Positions 1-11,607 of a stretch of DNA of 64,000 bases are shown here, in pieces; the first letter of the stretch is position 1; each line of letters begins with the position of its first letter. The stretch is taken from NCBI GenBank assembly GCA_963969395.1, contig OZ017795.1, forward strand, positions 29,617,063 through 29,681,062, read 5' to 3'. Under the pieces are notes generated by a model. That model was not told the DNA's origin. It did not search any database and saw only the letters and a list, made by a program, of their open reading frames with translations. The position numbers and the translations under genes were made by a program. The DNA comes from Pseudoscleropodium purum (lineage: Eukaryota; Streptophyta; Bryopsida; Hypnales; Brachytheciaceae).

Positions 1-420
1 GAACGTTCAAGAAGTCCAAAAATCCGGTTCGGCTACCTTGAACTTCCTTCCTTCCCCAAGACGGCCACCGATCAAACGCCAATCCCGGCAATGAGAGGGA
101 AAGAAAGAGAGAGAGATCACGCACAGGCCCGGATTGAAAAAGAAACGATCGGGAAACCCTAAATAACGAACAGCGAAGAAAGGCATTGGCAGGGCAGGGG
201 TACCTGAAAGACTCAAGCAGCAGCGGCAACAGCACGGCAACGAAAGGGAGCTTGTGAAGAAGAAGAAGAGGGGCAGTGAAAGAGAAGGGCCATCGCGGTC
301 CGTGACTACCACTGGTGAATTATTAATGGAAGTCCAGCGCCGGAGCTGAAGCAAAAGTATAGAATTATGCAAAAGCTGGACGCAAGCAAGCGAAATGTGG
401 AATAGGGGAAAACGCAGGCG
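1..420 (-). promoter_or_regulatory. Probable promoter/5' leader of a leftward gene lying outside the window
   Basis: This stretch is GC-richer than the DNA that follows and is CT-rich when read leftward. It holds a telo-box, AAACCCTAA, at 154-162, of the kind common upstream of housekeeping plant genes. A 121-codon open frame exists on the minus strand (372-7), but its composition (runs of Leu, Ser, Phe and Cys) looks like translated leader rather than protein, and no domain is recognisable. I infer the start region of a gene reading out of the left edge. The reverse, a rightward gene, finds no support because 420-2060 has no coding signal. Confidence 0.35.
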
Positions 421-600
421 TAGACACGAAACAGCGCTTTTAAAGTTGCTTTTTTTGTAAGAGTCGCTTATAAAGTTGCTTTAAAGGTTGTCTGTTACGC
501 TACGTCCACGCCAGCGGGACGAGGCTACGTGGTGGGGTCCTGCTGGCGTTGGTCCCTATGGAACCTTAAGTTTGTGAAGATCTCAGCTCTTCCGAGGAAG

Positions 601-1004
601 TATGGTAGAACCACCCATTGTTGACCACTTTACCGAAGCTAAATATGTTTTGGGGCAGTATAAGGTAATGTAAATTTTTTGCCATGTAGGAAGATAGAAA
701 TTACAAGGATTGCAATTTTTTTGGTAATTTTATGCCTTGAATTGAAATTGCTATGAATTTTGGAAGCCGGGTGTTGGTCCAAACCTATAGCCAACATGTA
801 GAGTCTTCCAATTTTGATTATTTAAGACCTACTTCCTGCTCACTACTTTGTGACATGTGTCATGACTTGATTAGTCTTAACTTTGAAAAGGAGAAAAAAC
901 ACATTCAAAGCTTGGGTTGAAAATTTATTCCAACTGTGGTAGGAAATAATACATCTTACAAATTTGGGATGGATCTTTGGTTGACAATGTGTGGTTCTAC
1001 CATA
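601..1004. mobile_element. MITE with TA-TGGTAG terminal inverted repeats
   Basis: The left end reads TATGGTAGAACCACCCATTG from 601, and the right end, reverse-complemented from 1004, reads TATGGTAGAACCACACATTG. About 27 bases match with few differences. Both ends sit on TA, so a TA target-site duplication followed by TGGTAG ends is the simplest reading. The 404 bp interior is AT-rich with no coding frame. Related ends occur at 39896-41044 and 45026-45407, which makes this a dispersed family. It is presumably non-autonomous. Confidence 0.7.
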
Positions 1005-2061
1005 CTTGAAAAAATTTCTTAAGTGAGGTGAGAGTAATTAAAGACATTCTATATTAGGGCCCAATTGTTGGTCTGATTGCAATACTAATGAATCAAGCAA
1101 TAGAAGTGCATAGATCTTCAAATTGGACCATTAATTAGATCCAAAGATTTTCTATTAATAGCAAGACTATTTTTCTTTCATATCTAACAATGACTTATGT
1201 ATCAATGTTTTAGATCAAAAAAATTGGGCCTATGTACAAATAATTATTTTTGCAATTATCCTTAATTCACCTCTACAACTTTAACATATTTAAAATTGGT
1301 TGCATGTTTGTAAATTGATCCACCTTAAAGTAGAGATGGGCCCTAAAATAAAGTTGCCCACAATATATGTTTGATAGGTGTAATGAAGGGAATATTAGCA
1401 TGTGAATATAGAATCTATAAACCCATAAACCTAAGATTCTATATTATAGACACATTTTATGGTTATAGGTATCTATGTTATAGATACCTATGATATAGAT
1501 TCTTTCTATGATATAATCTACCTATATAATAGATTCATGTCTTATAAAGACCTTTAAATGACTCTAGGTACGTATCTTTAAGTAGATTCATCAGTTCACG
1601 TCTCTTCACTCATACACTAACATTGTTGGGTGTAATGACAAATTTACTTCAAAGGATTCATTTTTTATTGCTAAAATTTTGAAAGATCAAATTCAGAAAT
1701 TTATTGGAATATTTGAATTGGCCTTTTTGACATGAAAAACTAATGAATAAAGGACATCAATTGTTTTCCATCTACAATTATGCTAGTTGGCAAAGGAAGA
1801 AATATGCAAATTGAAATAAAATTGGTTGTTGGAGCTTTCAAGAGCATTTATATTAATATTCATTATTGTAATAAATCAAATAGAAAATTTGATGATAAAA
1901 AATGTTCTAAAAGAAAGATTAAATTAAAAATATTAATAAAATACTAAGAAAAAAATACTCCCCTTATCCTATAATAATCTTCATATTAGAGAAAATGTTC
2001 TAGACTAAACCAAAAAAAACATTTAAAAAAATTATTTCACACTATAAAAAGAGTTTAACCT
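1005..2061. other. AT-rich intergenic DNA, no gene seen
   Basis: No coding signal is visible. Around 1390-1560 there is a run of variants of TATAGATACCTAT and its complement, forming an imperfect palindromic cluster. A loosely similar run occurs at 42540-42670. Nothing else is recognisable up to the left end of the large transposon. Confidence 0.5.
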
Positions 2062-2115
2062 ATATTTAACTAATTATGGACAATTGCACAAATTATGGAC
2101 AAATTCATAGTCCAT
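2062..2115 (+). repeat. Left terminal inverted repeat of the 13.2 kb element
   Basis: The first 22 bases match the reverse complement of 15271-15292 exactly. A second, internal copy of AATTATGGACAAAT lies at 2091-2104 and continues into TCATAGTCCAT, matching the inner part of the right end with one change. The left end therefore looks like the right end plus a short internal duplication of about 19 bp. Confidence 0.75.
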
Positions 2116-2783
2116 AGCCACATTAAAAAAGGTAGAGAACATGCTTCAAATGATTAAAAAGTGTCGGTAGCCCACCCACACCTTGTTCAGAAGAACCGAG
2201 GATACAAAAAAAAAGTGGATTGTTGTATTTTGGACTGGTTTTTATGCAATAGCAGAACCGGTGCCTATGACCGTGCACCCATCCCGTGCCCATTGACATA
2301 TAGGCTGGCAGCCGATAAGATAGCACAGTAAAGTGCGCAAAACCAAAAAGCAGGACAACGAACAAGAAAGATAGAGATATGAGCAAATCACCTGTGCATT
2401 GAAGATAAAACAGTTGTAACATGGTCCCCATAGGAGATTCAAATAAATGTGATTTGTCAGCAGCCAACGGATACATATTAAAAATGTCAAAACTGACTAG
2501 TCATAAGACTTATAGTCACAACCTATAAGATATGAAGGCACACCCTAAAAGATATGAAGGCACATTCACAAATGAGTAAATATTGTGGATATGCATGTAA
2601 TCATCCTGAAGTGAAAACATCCTGTTCAAGAACCATGCGATCGACATGCAGCGAAGCCCTTAGTATCGGTTGGCAGTCCACACTTGCAGCGAGGACTCGG
2701 ATCCGTCTAGCAATGTGATGGTGACAGAACTCCAGAGCTAAACTATTGTATCGGCTGGCAGCCGATAGGTTCGAGGCGATATG

Positions 2784-5700
2784 TTAGTAATCCTCTCCGC
2801 CCTCGTCTGCATCTCTGTCCAAAGCTGCCCCCGCGGCCTCCAGATTCGCAATAGCAGCAACAACGGATGCCTCCGGGATGACATGAGATGTGGGAGGTCC
2901 TTTCTTTGCGTGCGAGGGCATTCTGTGCGAGTACAAGACAATGTTGACATGGACCATCTGTGGAAGACAGAGTTCCTTGTGCCATCTTCGGGTCCAGCAC
3001 TCCCTCGCAATGAGCGCTTTTGACTCCCTCTTGGCTTTCATCGGAGTCCACCACTCAATTTTAAAATTACCGTACGTGGGCCCCGGAGACATGTCCACAC
3101 ATTGGAGTACCCGTCCCAGCCAGCCAGGCAGATGATTGTTGTGACATGGTCAACAAAGAACAAAGTCTCCGAGCAGAACATCCCTGAATGGATTGAATCT
3201 CAAGCGCGGCCTGTCCTTCGCAGGTCTGCAGTATGGAGTGGGGTCCCCTTCGTCCTTCGGAGTGGTGCCTATTGAATAATTCTCCTCCGCCCCCTTGTCT
3301 ACAAAAGTCGATGTGTGATCTCTTGTCCAGGCAGAGAGCGGCCATAATCCTTCTTGAAGCAATGCAGGAGTTTAAGGCAGCGCCGAATTGATCTCCGATT
3401 GAATTCTTTCCCAGTAAGCCACACAGCCTGCCATTTCTTGTGCGTACCGTCTATCTCTGGCCATTCCTGATTTCCAGAACTCAATGAACTTTGCTATTCC
3501 GTTTTTGATGAATGTTTGTTTCTCATTGCACTCTGTAGCCCTTGCGACTTCTTTTTCTGCATTTCGCCTTCTGGTATTAATATCCACATTCCCCCAGAGT
3601 GCCTTGAAAGGCACAGGTCGAGGGTCCCCCTGTGGAATATTGGGTTGTCCATTTTCGTCCGCTGTCCACATTTTGACAGGTGCGCCAGGAGGCAGCCACG
3701 AAGAATCTATGGCCCTGAGCTTGTACCTCATGACCGGCCATCCACGATCCACACCATCCTCCACGACGTAGAACTTGAAGAGGTGTTTATCTCCGAGCCC
3801 GATGATTTTGTTCACCCCATCATGATGGAAGCCCTTGAAGTATGATTTGAAGTCCGCCACTTCTTGCACGAACTCCGGAATGAAGGCTATAGTCTTCTGT
3901 GAATCCATGAACGCCTTCATGAGATCCGCAAGTACGTATGTGTTCTTCCTTTTGATCAGTTTCGAGAGATAACTGAAGTGCGCATCAATGTCCTCGTGCG
4001 TATGCCCGATAATAAGGAACCCCACTGAAACTTCCTTGAATATGCGCCTGGCAGTGAGCAGTGAGCAGAAAGCCATGAGGAATCGATTTTTGTTGTCCTT
4101 TGCTGAATTATCGAGTTGCAAGAACAGTTTCCTCAGAAGTGGGACCTGAGGTCGTCCTGGTCTCGCTGCGTCGATCACCATGTCCAAGGCCTACGGGATT
4201 GACGAGTTGCATCTTGACTTCCCATGAAGCAGAGCCTCAAAGAAGGTGTTTAGCGGTGGAGTCGAGAAGAGGATCTTGGACTCCCGAACAGGTGGTAGTT
4301 CTAGGGCCCTGAGGACCCTGCAGATGGACAAAATTGTGAAATTTGAATCCCTAGGCCAGAGTGATGTGGAGTAATGTGCATACGCGCCATCTCCATGTCC
4401 ATGTGTGAGCATTCCAGTACACGAGATTGGTATTTGCCCTAGCCTTGCGGTGGCCTTGGTGATGCGCTGCATCCTCAGAATGGCAGTCTTTGTGGTGTCC
4501 ATTTTGTCATGAATAATGCAGAGGAACTCTGATGGATTTTGCACCAACTGCGCGGTCCATCCATTGTATACATTTCTATAAGCGCGCTGGTAAATGAGAT
4601 GTCTCTCTCTGTCGTCGACCAAAGCCTGCCACTCATCACAACCTCTTGGATACTTTGCAATGAACTCTACGAGGAAGTCACATTCTGTGCATTTTGAGAA
4701 ATTGCTCCCTACGGCCTTGACCTCTACGTTTTTGAAATGAGCATTCCGAAGGCGGCTGATAGCAGACTGCGAAACCGGCTTCATATTGCATATTCCATTG
4801 ACCTGAAGAACATGACTTCATGGATGAGTTTCCATGGAAGACTATAGAGTTGTATCGGCTGGCAGCCGACAGAACTGCAAATGACGACCTATAGAAAGGA
4901 AAGATCAATGGCTTCTACATTCAAAGTCCAAACATGATTGTATCGGTTGGCAGCCGATAAAAGGACTTTTCTATTGTAGACGAAGAGGCAGATGATGGAC
5001 TTACATAATTGACTTGTTCGCGCATGTGATCCCAATTCATTGCAGAGGGGAGGACCTTGAGATTGTCGACGCATTTATTTCCAACCATTCTGAACTTGTT
5101 TGGCATTTTGTCGGCATTGTCGTCGATGATCGTTTTGAGGGTTGCTTGAGCTTGGATTGTTTGTGGCCGTGGCCGTCGGGCCCCGCATTTCCATGCGAGC
5201 CGTTAACGGATCCTCCCACGGCCGCAGCCTTGTAAACATGATAGGCCGACCTCGATACCCCGTGAATGATATACCATGCGTTCTCGCAGATGTCTGTATT
5301 TGCAAGAGTAATGAATTTTTTTCCTGGAATAACCCCTGCATGAAGCTGACTCTGCACCGCATACGCTACCTCCCTCCTACTCTCGAATGTGCAAGCGAAG
5401 AACTTTCGTCATATAGACCTTGTGTCCTCCTAGGGAAACGTCTGGCAGCATCTGAGCTTACAGCACTTCTGTGAGCTGACCTTACGTACCTCCGTCTCCA
5501 AGGTCTTCATTTGCAGCCTAGATTGGCTTTCGTGATCCTTGGGAATCACCCTTCTGCGCACAGAGCGGTATGGATTCCTCGGTACCCCCTGCATTCCGTT
5601 ATCGTTCGACTCATTCAATAGAGCAGCCTCTGAGCAGAGCGTGACAATTTCAGATAGTAGCCTTCCACTCTCCAACCTTGTGTGTGTGAGCCTCCAGCGC

Positions 5701-6935
5701 ATGGTTGTCATTTGCAGTTCGTCATTGTCCAATACGAACATGACCCCGACATCCGTGTCGCCTAGGACGCCATCATCGCAGGCCTCATCTGGTAGGCAGA
5801 CTTGGATCATGGCTCTTCCGAGAACCGAAAAGTCGTCATTGAGAAGTTCACAGTATTGATTTCTCCAGAGCAATCTATCTGGGATTGGAAGCCCAGCTTG
5901 CATTCCATTCGGATGGCCATTATCTCCACTTTGAGTATCAGCTCTAAACGCGTCCGAATGCTCCATGCTGTCAACAACACTTGTGTCGGACACGGTAGTG
6001 CCAGAGGTACTGTAACCATGAACATCGCGGTGATCCTCTGCAGACCCGCGGTTGTCATCGTCGGATGAATAGAACCTATCATCTCGCTCATCTTCATCTG
6101 ATGCAGTAGGAAGTACTCGCTGTGTTCCCGGATCACATAATTCTACCTGTACATCGTTCGAACTCCCACCACTCTTGTAGTTACCATCGACTTGAGCCTG
6201 CATGAAATGGGTCGCAGGTTCTCCTGTCGGCTGGCAGCCGACAACCTTGGTTATTGGGACGGAGGTCTCGATTGGTCTGACCTTATAACCACTCCAGAGT
6301 ATTTTGAATCCAACACAGCGTTTGAGTGTCATGAATTCAGGAATCTCGCAATAAGCACTCTAATCCTGGAAATCATCGACGACGTGCAGTAGCTTCACAA
6401 CGAGGAAGAAGCTGTGTGGAACGCGAAAGCCTTCCCAGTAACCCTTCGGAGAGCATTGTACAATTGTACCTACACCAGCATACAGCAGATCCATGCCCAC
6501 AGTCTGCAATAGTAAGACATCCATATTGACAATGAGTGACAGGAATTGTTGTATGGGTTTTTCATCTGTGACCACTTGTATCGGCTGCCGGCCGACACCA
6601 ACAGAAGAAGACCCTTCAGACTCTACATAGGGATAGATGTTCTTTGCCTCCCACACAATTGACCTTCCCGGGCAGTGTCGCAGGAACACCATGTCTCCCT
6701 CAGGAAACGGAAGAGGCATATCGAGGTTATTTGGAACGTCTAGGACATGAACGCGTACGAGGTAGGGATCGCGGCTGACCACCCTTTCTACGATCGCCCT
6801 TCCGGAGTAGTATAATCCTTCCAGTGTAAGAGCCACAACAACTCCCTTCTGCATTTTCAGTCTTCTGGAGCCTCCATTTTTCGTGAATGCCTCAATAGGA
6901 CTCGCACCCGATGTCCAGTCATCAGATCCACTCAT
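2784..6935 (-). pseudogene. DUF7869-type, DDE-like transposase gene, five exons, broken by five in-frame stops
   Basis: Five exons on the minus strand join in phase 0 throughout: 6935-6627, 6503-6282, 6197-5490, 5429-5005 and 4802-2784. All introns are GT-AG. Exon 1 has an N-terminal module (QKGVVVALTLEGLYYSGRA, then SRDPYLVRVHVLDVP). Exon 4 has a zinc-finger-like C-x-A-W segment (ICENAWYIIHGVSRSAYHVY). Exon 5 has a C-x2-C pair (KCTECDF), then HDKMDTTKT, THGHGDGAYAHYS, LFLQLDNSAKDNK and GHTHEDIDAHF, which I read as an RNase-H-like core with acidic residues. A C-terminal module follows (NPFRDVLLGDF, then FKIEWWTPMK). Stops interrupt the frame at 6360 (TAG), 5409 (TGA), 4191 (TAG), 3372 (TAA) and 3150 (TGA), with no frameshift. 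The family assignment comes from recalled motif resemblance. Transposase activity is inferred, and this copy is probably inactive. Confidence 0.75.
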
Positions 6936-7909
6936 GATTTGAAATCGGAGTCAGAACCCACAATGTCGGAATCTCTGTCAGACCCGTGATGACCTTATCG
7001 GCTGGCAGCCGATACGTCTATGTACCTGTTGCTTCACGACCTTCCTGGTACACAAATTGGTATCGGCTAGCAACCGATACCACTATCCGTACGGTCAAGC
7101 AGAGGGGCAGGATTGTACAGCTAGAACTTTGGGGATCATGCACGAAGCTAGATTTTGCGCTTCCTATGATCTAGGCACTGTCCACAGATGCTCTGACCAG
7201 TAAAAATAATGAAATGGAAACACATGTGCAACCGAATAGGAAATCCTGAACCTCTGTTTGGCAACTAATTTTCGAGAATGCTCCTGCCTACTACTGCAAT
7301 TAGAATCCTACTGCAATTCAAATGTAGCTTCGAGCAATTCAAATCCCACTGCAAATCCTACGTAAGCCTAAACGCCAAATAACAACTGTTGGTGAGCGCT
7401 TCATGAACCCGGAGACTACTCAATGCTGCACTGAACGGAGGTCTATTGAATTCCCAGTCACGTTGCATCCCTCATAAACATTCCACAACAAGCCACTGCA
7501 ATTCCTGACGGTTCTTGGACGCTCTGAGTGCGTGTGTGGGGTAAATGAAAATGAAAATGGAAGTCCTCCAAGATCTGATCTTAGGTGAGCAAGCCTAAAA
7601 CTGAATTTGGCGCTTGAAATTTGAATTTGGAAGAGGATGAAGTTGTGGTGATTGCAAGAGAGACAAGTCCGTGCATCGGGAGATCGTGTTGGGAAACGTA
7701 CGCATCTCTGCAATGAGTGTTCGTAACTTCCATGTACTTTGTTGGATGTGGAGTACATGCTAACGGATGAAAACCTACGATGGATGAAATTTATGGAAGA
7801 ACGGACTCGGTTTGTCATGATTGCGCCTACCAGCTGGCAGCCGAGGGTTTAGGAGGTATACACCCCTGGCCACTTTCATTTTCTCTCATTTGCCATTTGC
7901 GTCTCCTGC

Positions 7910-7972
7910 TCTCTCTCTGTCACTCACTCTCTCACTCACTCTCAGCCTCACTCACTCTCACTCTGCCATTCT
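7910..7972. repeat. CT/CACT-rich microsatellite
   Basis: Runs of CTCT and CACTCT repeat units occupy this stretch in the divergent control region. On the plus strand this could be a pyrimidine-rich leader or core promoter element of the rightward gene. No coding meaning is suggested. Confidence 0.6.
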
Positions 7973-8019
7973 CCCTCCAGTCCGGCTTGCAGCTGACATC
8001 CCGTCGCAAAGCTAAGTAG

Positions 8020-8131
8020 CAGCCGATACATCCTAGCGCAGCCGATACGCATTTCTGGCTAGCCGACAGTGAAGGAGAGCGAGGCAAGCGTGCTTTTTCA
8101 GCAACCGACAAGTCATCTTCAACAGCCGATA
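8020..8131 (+). promoter_or_regulatory. Cluster of five same-orientation palindrome half-sites
   Basis: Half-sites CAGCCGATA (8020, 8039, 8123), TAGCCGACA (8060) and CAACCGACA (8102) all read in the same direction, without a matching left arm. They lie just upstream of the rightward gene. Elsewhere in the element the same arm almost always occurs as half of a full palindrome. The cluster looks like an operator or binding array. That function is inference. Confidence 0.55.
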
Positions 8132-8373
8132 AGCGACAGAGGCCATTGGCGATGGCGTCCTCCGATTTGGCGACTGAGAGGTACTTTTCACTACATGTAT
8201 CGGCTGGCAGCCGATACACTATCATTTGCTATATCATATAGGATAGCCATTGAGATTCTGAGGCACCTATTACTTGCTATATCGGCTGGTAGCCGACATA
8301 CATTTCAGCACTCACTAGGAGCCTGAGCTTAAGCTATGTCGGTTAGCAGCCGATATGATCCCAGGACGATTGA

Positions 8374-8671
8374 CATAGGAATTTCTAGAAATGTCTTTCA
8401 ACGGTAGGATTTAGGGACTGAGAGGTTATATCGGCTGGCAGCCGATACAGTGGATGCACAAAGTGAAGGTGCATAGTGTGAGTGTACTGAGAATTCAATT
8501 GTATTGTTTTGTAGGAAACCGACTTAGGAATTTCTAGAAATGTCTTCCGATGGTAGGGTTTAGGGACTGAGAGATTGTATCGGCTGGTATCCGATACAGT
8601 GGATGCACAAAGTGAAGGTGCATAGTGTGAGTGTACTGAGAGTTCAATTGTATTGTTCTGTAGGAAGCCGA
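8374..8671 (+). repeat. 149 bp tandem duplication, each unit with one palindrome
   Basis: The segment from GGAATTTCTAGAAATGTC through TGTTTTGTAGGAAACCGAC recurs 149 bp later with few differences. Each unit holds one palindrome (8429 and 8578) and ends in a TGTAG acceptor-like site. The second acceptor opens the first recognised exon of the rightward gene. The unit may be a duplicated intron end, which would give two alternative acceptors. Confidence 0.8.
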
Positions 8672-10092
8672 CTCTCTTGGCCCGCCTTTTGGGGAAGCAA
8701 ATCCCAAACTCTCGGATATTGGGAGACGGGTATCCACCGAGGGCAACATGGCGAGCGATCGAGGCCATCCAAGAATGGGGTCTGTGTTGGAGGCAGTTAC
8801 CCGACACGACAGTGGAGATCGTATGCTCCTTCAAGCTGAAAGGGAACATGACCCCTGGCAAAGGAAGTGTATTGTCCGTCATGGCTGTTGGCGATTCCGT
8901 GCACGTCATGATATGCTTGATGCCATTGGGAAGCACGGATGGAGTTGCCGATTATTTCGCGGTGGAGTTGCCGGTGAACAAGTGCACGGAGGAGGTCTGC
9001 GGAGAGAAATCAATGTCGATGGGCATGACGTTCGAGGGAAGCACGCCGTCCAGTATAGAGGAGCTCATCCAGGGCTGGGAGTGCTTGAAGATAGAGCGCG
9101 ATGAACACAATGCGTTCATTGCTCGTGAATTGGAAAAGGGGAAGAAAAAGGTACCCTCGGCGAGGAAGCAAGTGGCGGCGAGAGTGACTGAAGACGCTGC
9201 TACTGATCTGCAGGAGACCGGGTTGCCCAGCAAACCGAAGAGAAAAGCGAAGGCCAGGGACGACCCCAACAAGCCGCTGAAGCTGACACTCGACGAGGCA
9301 CTCCGGTGTGGAAATCATCTCACAACCAAGATGAAGGAGAACGAGGTGAACGCTATTTACCACGCGTTGGAAACGGGGCTCCTGCACGCGTTTCCTTACA
9401 AAAAGCAGCGACTTCCGGGGGTCATTCACTCGGACAAATTCCACATTGCACCGGATGAGTTGAAGTACCGGAAGATTGCAAAGGACCGACTTGGCCAAGT
9501 AATTCGACGATCACTTCCATCCTTTACTGGTTTTTATCTTCCCATATAATGTATCGGTTGGCATCCGACATCTGTAGTTGGTCTATAATATTTTGGCCTT
9601 CTCTCAATTCAGGTGAAGACCATGTACAAGGAATACGGGTCCATCAGGAAGAAGCCGGAAATCCATGGGATTCCTCTGAAGCGGGCTCCACTGCCAACGG
9701 ACAAAGGGCTAGACGCCGTGATGGACGAGTGTCCCGGGATGCATCAGACTATTGTTGTCGACGGCATCTCAATGCCGTGGTGGAAGGCGCCAAATGTCCA
9801 CTGGTATATCATCGGTGGGCAACACACAGTGACGGCCTGTCGAGAATTGGCCGAGCAATATCCAGACGGCTCTGAAGCCAAAACCGACCTCCTGGAGTTC
9901 GAGGTCATTCCGGTATTCAGTAGAGACCCGGACACACTCGTCAGAGTCTCCAATGCCCTCAATCTCAACATCGCGGAGAAAGTGGCAAAGGAGACCTTCA
10001 GATCCTACGCAGAGATGGGAAGAGCGGCGTGGGTGCAGGCGGGGTGCCCAGAGCCGCATCGTGGAGGTGGAAAGCCGTCAGCAGCATTTGAG
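8668..10092 (+). CDS. Transposon gene, N-terminal exons: ParB/sulfiredoxin-like protein
   Basis: Two exons, 8668-9498 and 9613-10092, join in phase 0 through an intron (9499-9612) that carries a palindrome. The first exon gives about 277 aa with no domain I recognise. It includes a basic, nuclear-signal-like stretch (KPKRKAKARDDPNK) near the middle. The second exon has VHWYIIGGQHTVTACRELAE followed by RVSNALNLNIAEKVAKETF. This layout matches the ParB/Srx fold, in which a G-x-H/R motif in the nucleotide-binding loop precedes an N-rich helix. ParB-type proteins act as CTP-dependent DNA clamps or nucleases; no such activity is shown here. No helix-turn-helix is evident directly after it. The start codon is not identified and probably lies in an upstream exon. 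It could be a distinct Srx-fold protein. Confidence 0.55.
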
Positions 10093-10204
10093 GTAATTCC
10101 CACGCACCTTTATTTTTTTCTCCCTTTTGATTAATATATTATGTATCGGCTGGCAGCCGATACCATTCTCGCATGTTCTAAACATTGCGGTGGAACTCCT
10201 CCAG

Positions 10205-11519
10205 GCTACGAAGCTGAAGGGTGATGGCGCACTTCGTGGATGAGAAGGTGTCCTCCAAGTTGCCCCTCATCTTCATCAAGGAGACCACCTGGGTGCTATG
10301 GACGGAGGTCTTCGATGCGTGGGAGAACGGGGAGCTTATTGGAGATGATGGGACTGTGCCGAATCTCCTCGTCAATCAGAAGCCGCTCACTCACATCACC
10401 AAAACGGATCTCACGCCAACGCTGGGGCTTCGGGATTCGGATCTGTGCGAGCTAGGGCGGGAGATCGTTGCACTTCGCATGAGCATCAAGAACACCGCGA
10501 AGGCCAAGTCCTTGGGGAAGATCACTCTCTTCGACTGGTGCAAGGACAAAAAGCTGGACAGGATCATCATGAATGAGATCATGTGGACCAGGAAGAAGCA
10601 TCCTCTTCCCTGCAAGGACCACAATTGGACCCCATATACTGACGAGGATTGGATGGAGCTTGCTGAAAAGGAGAGGTACTCAGCGGCCGTAGTCCAAAAC
10701 GTCTAGAAGGACATGATGAAGTTCACGGACACCAATAACTGGTTGAAGGGGCGAGTGAACCCTATGAATCCAACGACGGACAAGTCAAAGGATGGCAAGG
10801 CGCCGGGGGTCTTCTTTACAACGTTGGCGAACTACACCAAAGTCGAATTGCCTCCGACGCGCGGGAAGTCCGCTGAACTGAAATACGAATGCTATGTCGG
10901 AGAGAGTATTCCTGAGGTGGTCGACTTCGTCCGTCAATCGAAGGGGAATATGGCGCTGGAACCCGAGGACAAAAAATTCATTGTCCTCTTTGGGTATACA
11001 GATATGGGGGAACGGGTTCCAGTGAACAAGAACGATCTACTCGATCTAGCACTGGCCGCTGAAATCCCTGAGGTAGACGATCCAAATATTGAGGAGACCG
11101 AAGCGTACATCCCCCTGCCAATGCTCCTTATCGGGAACACGCGTTTCCGAGATTTTGTCGCGACGGCCTCGTACTCGTCCTTGTCCTCCTGGTACTACCA
11201 TTCGGTGTACTATCAACCATCTCCCCGTGGAGGCTTTCAGAAGGCGGAGATTGAATCCATGCCTTTGGTCACTCTGTCCTTGACCTTCCCGAAGCCCGAG
11301 GACAGGTCCAGTATTTTCCCGGTCTTCAAGCGCTTCACTGGGATCAACAAGGCACCCGACTGGTTCAATGTCGACGTTGAGGGCGAGGTCGACTGGAATG
11401 GCGGGATGTACAGGGTTGGTCATGGACTTCTAGAGAAACTAATGATGCCGACCCTAAAATCCAAGGATGCCACCGTCATCAACATCTGGGGGGGTGGGAA
11501 CGTCACGGAGATTGCTCTG
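10205..11519 (+). pseudogene. Transposon gene, middle exon of unknown function, with one in-frame stop and a probable frameshift
   Basis: This exon follows the palindrome-bearing intron 10093-10204. Read in phase 0 it closes after about 12 codons, while the frame with good coding character (VDEKVSSKLPLIFIKETTWV) is shifted by one. A small indel near 10225-10240 is therefore likely. At 10704 a TAG interrupts the frame between AAVVQNV and KDMMKFTDTNNW, with coding character on both sides. The remaining 270 residues contain acidic stretches and end WGGGNVTEIAL at a GTAAGT donor (11520). I recognise no domain. By position it belongs to the same transcript as the ParB-like exons. Confidence 0.5.
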
Positions 11520-11607
11520 GTAAGTTTTCTTATCCCTTCCTCACATTTGCATTGTTCAGAGGAAGTGAAATCCTGTCGGCTGGCAGCCGATACAACATGT
11601 TACTCAC

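Larger units (their letters stand above)
6936..8667. promoter_or_regulatory. Divergent control region between the two transposon gene sets
   Basis: The two gene sets face away from each other across this 1.7 kb. It holds nine palindromes (6996 to 8578), a cluster of single half-sites (8020-8131), a CT-rich microsatellite and a 149 bp tandem duplication. The first coding exon of the rightward gene begins after a good acceptor (TTCTGTAG, ending about 8664-8667). An upstream exon with the start codon should therefore lie here, but I could not identify it. The stretch 7240-7400 may itself be a small insertion, with GTTTGGCAACT on one side and GCCAAATAAC on the other. That is weak. Confidence 0.45.

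Noticed and set aside
7..372. 121-codon minus-strand frame at the left edge
   Set aside because: It is a low-complexity translation of a CT-rich leader. I kept it only as a promoter/leader region.
7240..7400. Small MITE with GTTTGGCAACT and GCCAAATAAC ends
   Set aside because: Only about six bases pair convincingly, and no target-site duplication is visible.
8748..9104. 118-codon plus-strand frame beginning MASDRGHPRMGS
   Set aside because: It overlaps the longer coding frame at 8668-9498, which continues through a phased splice into the ParB-like exon.
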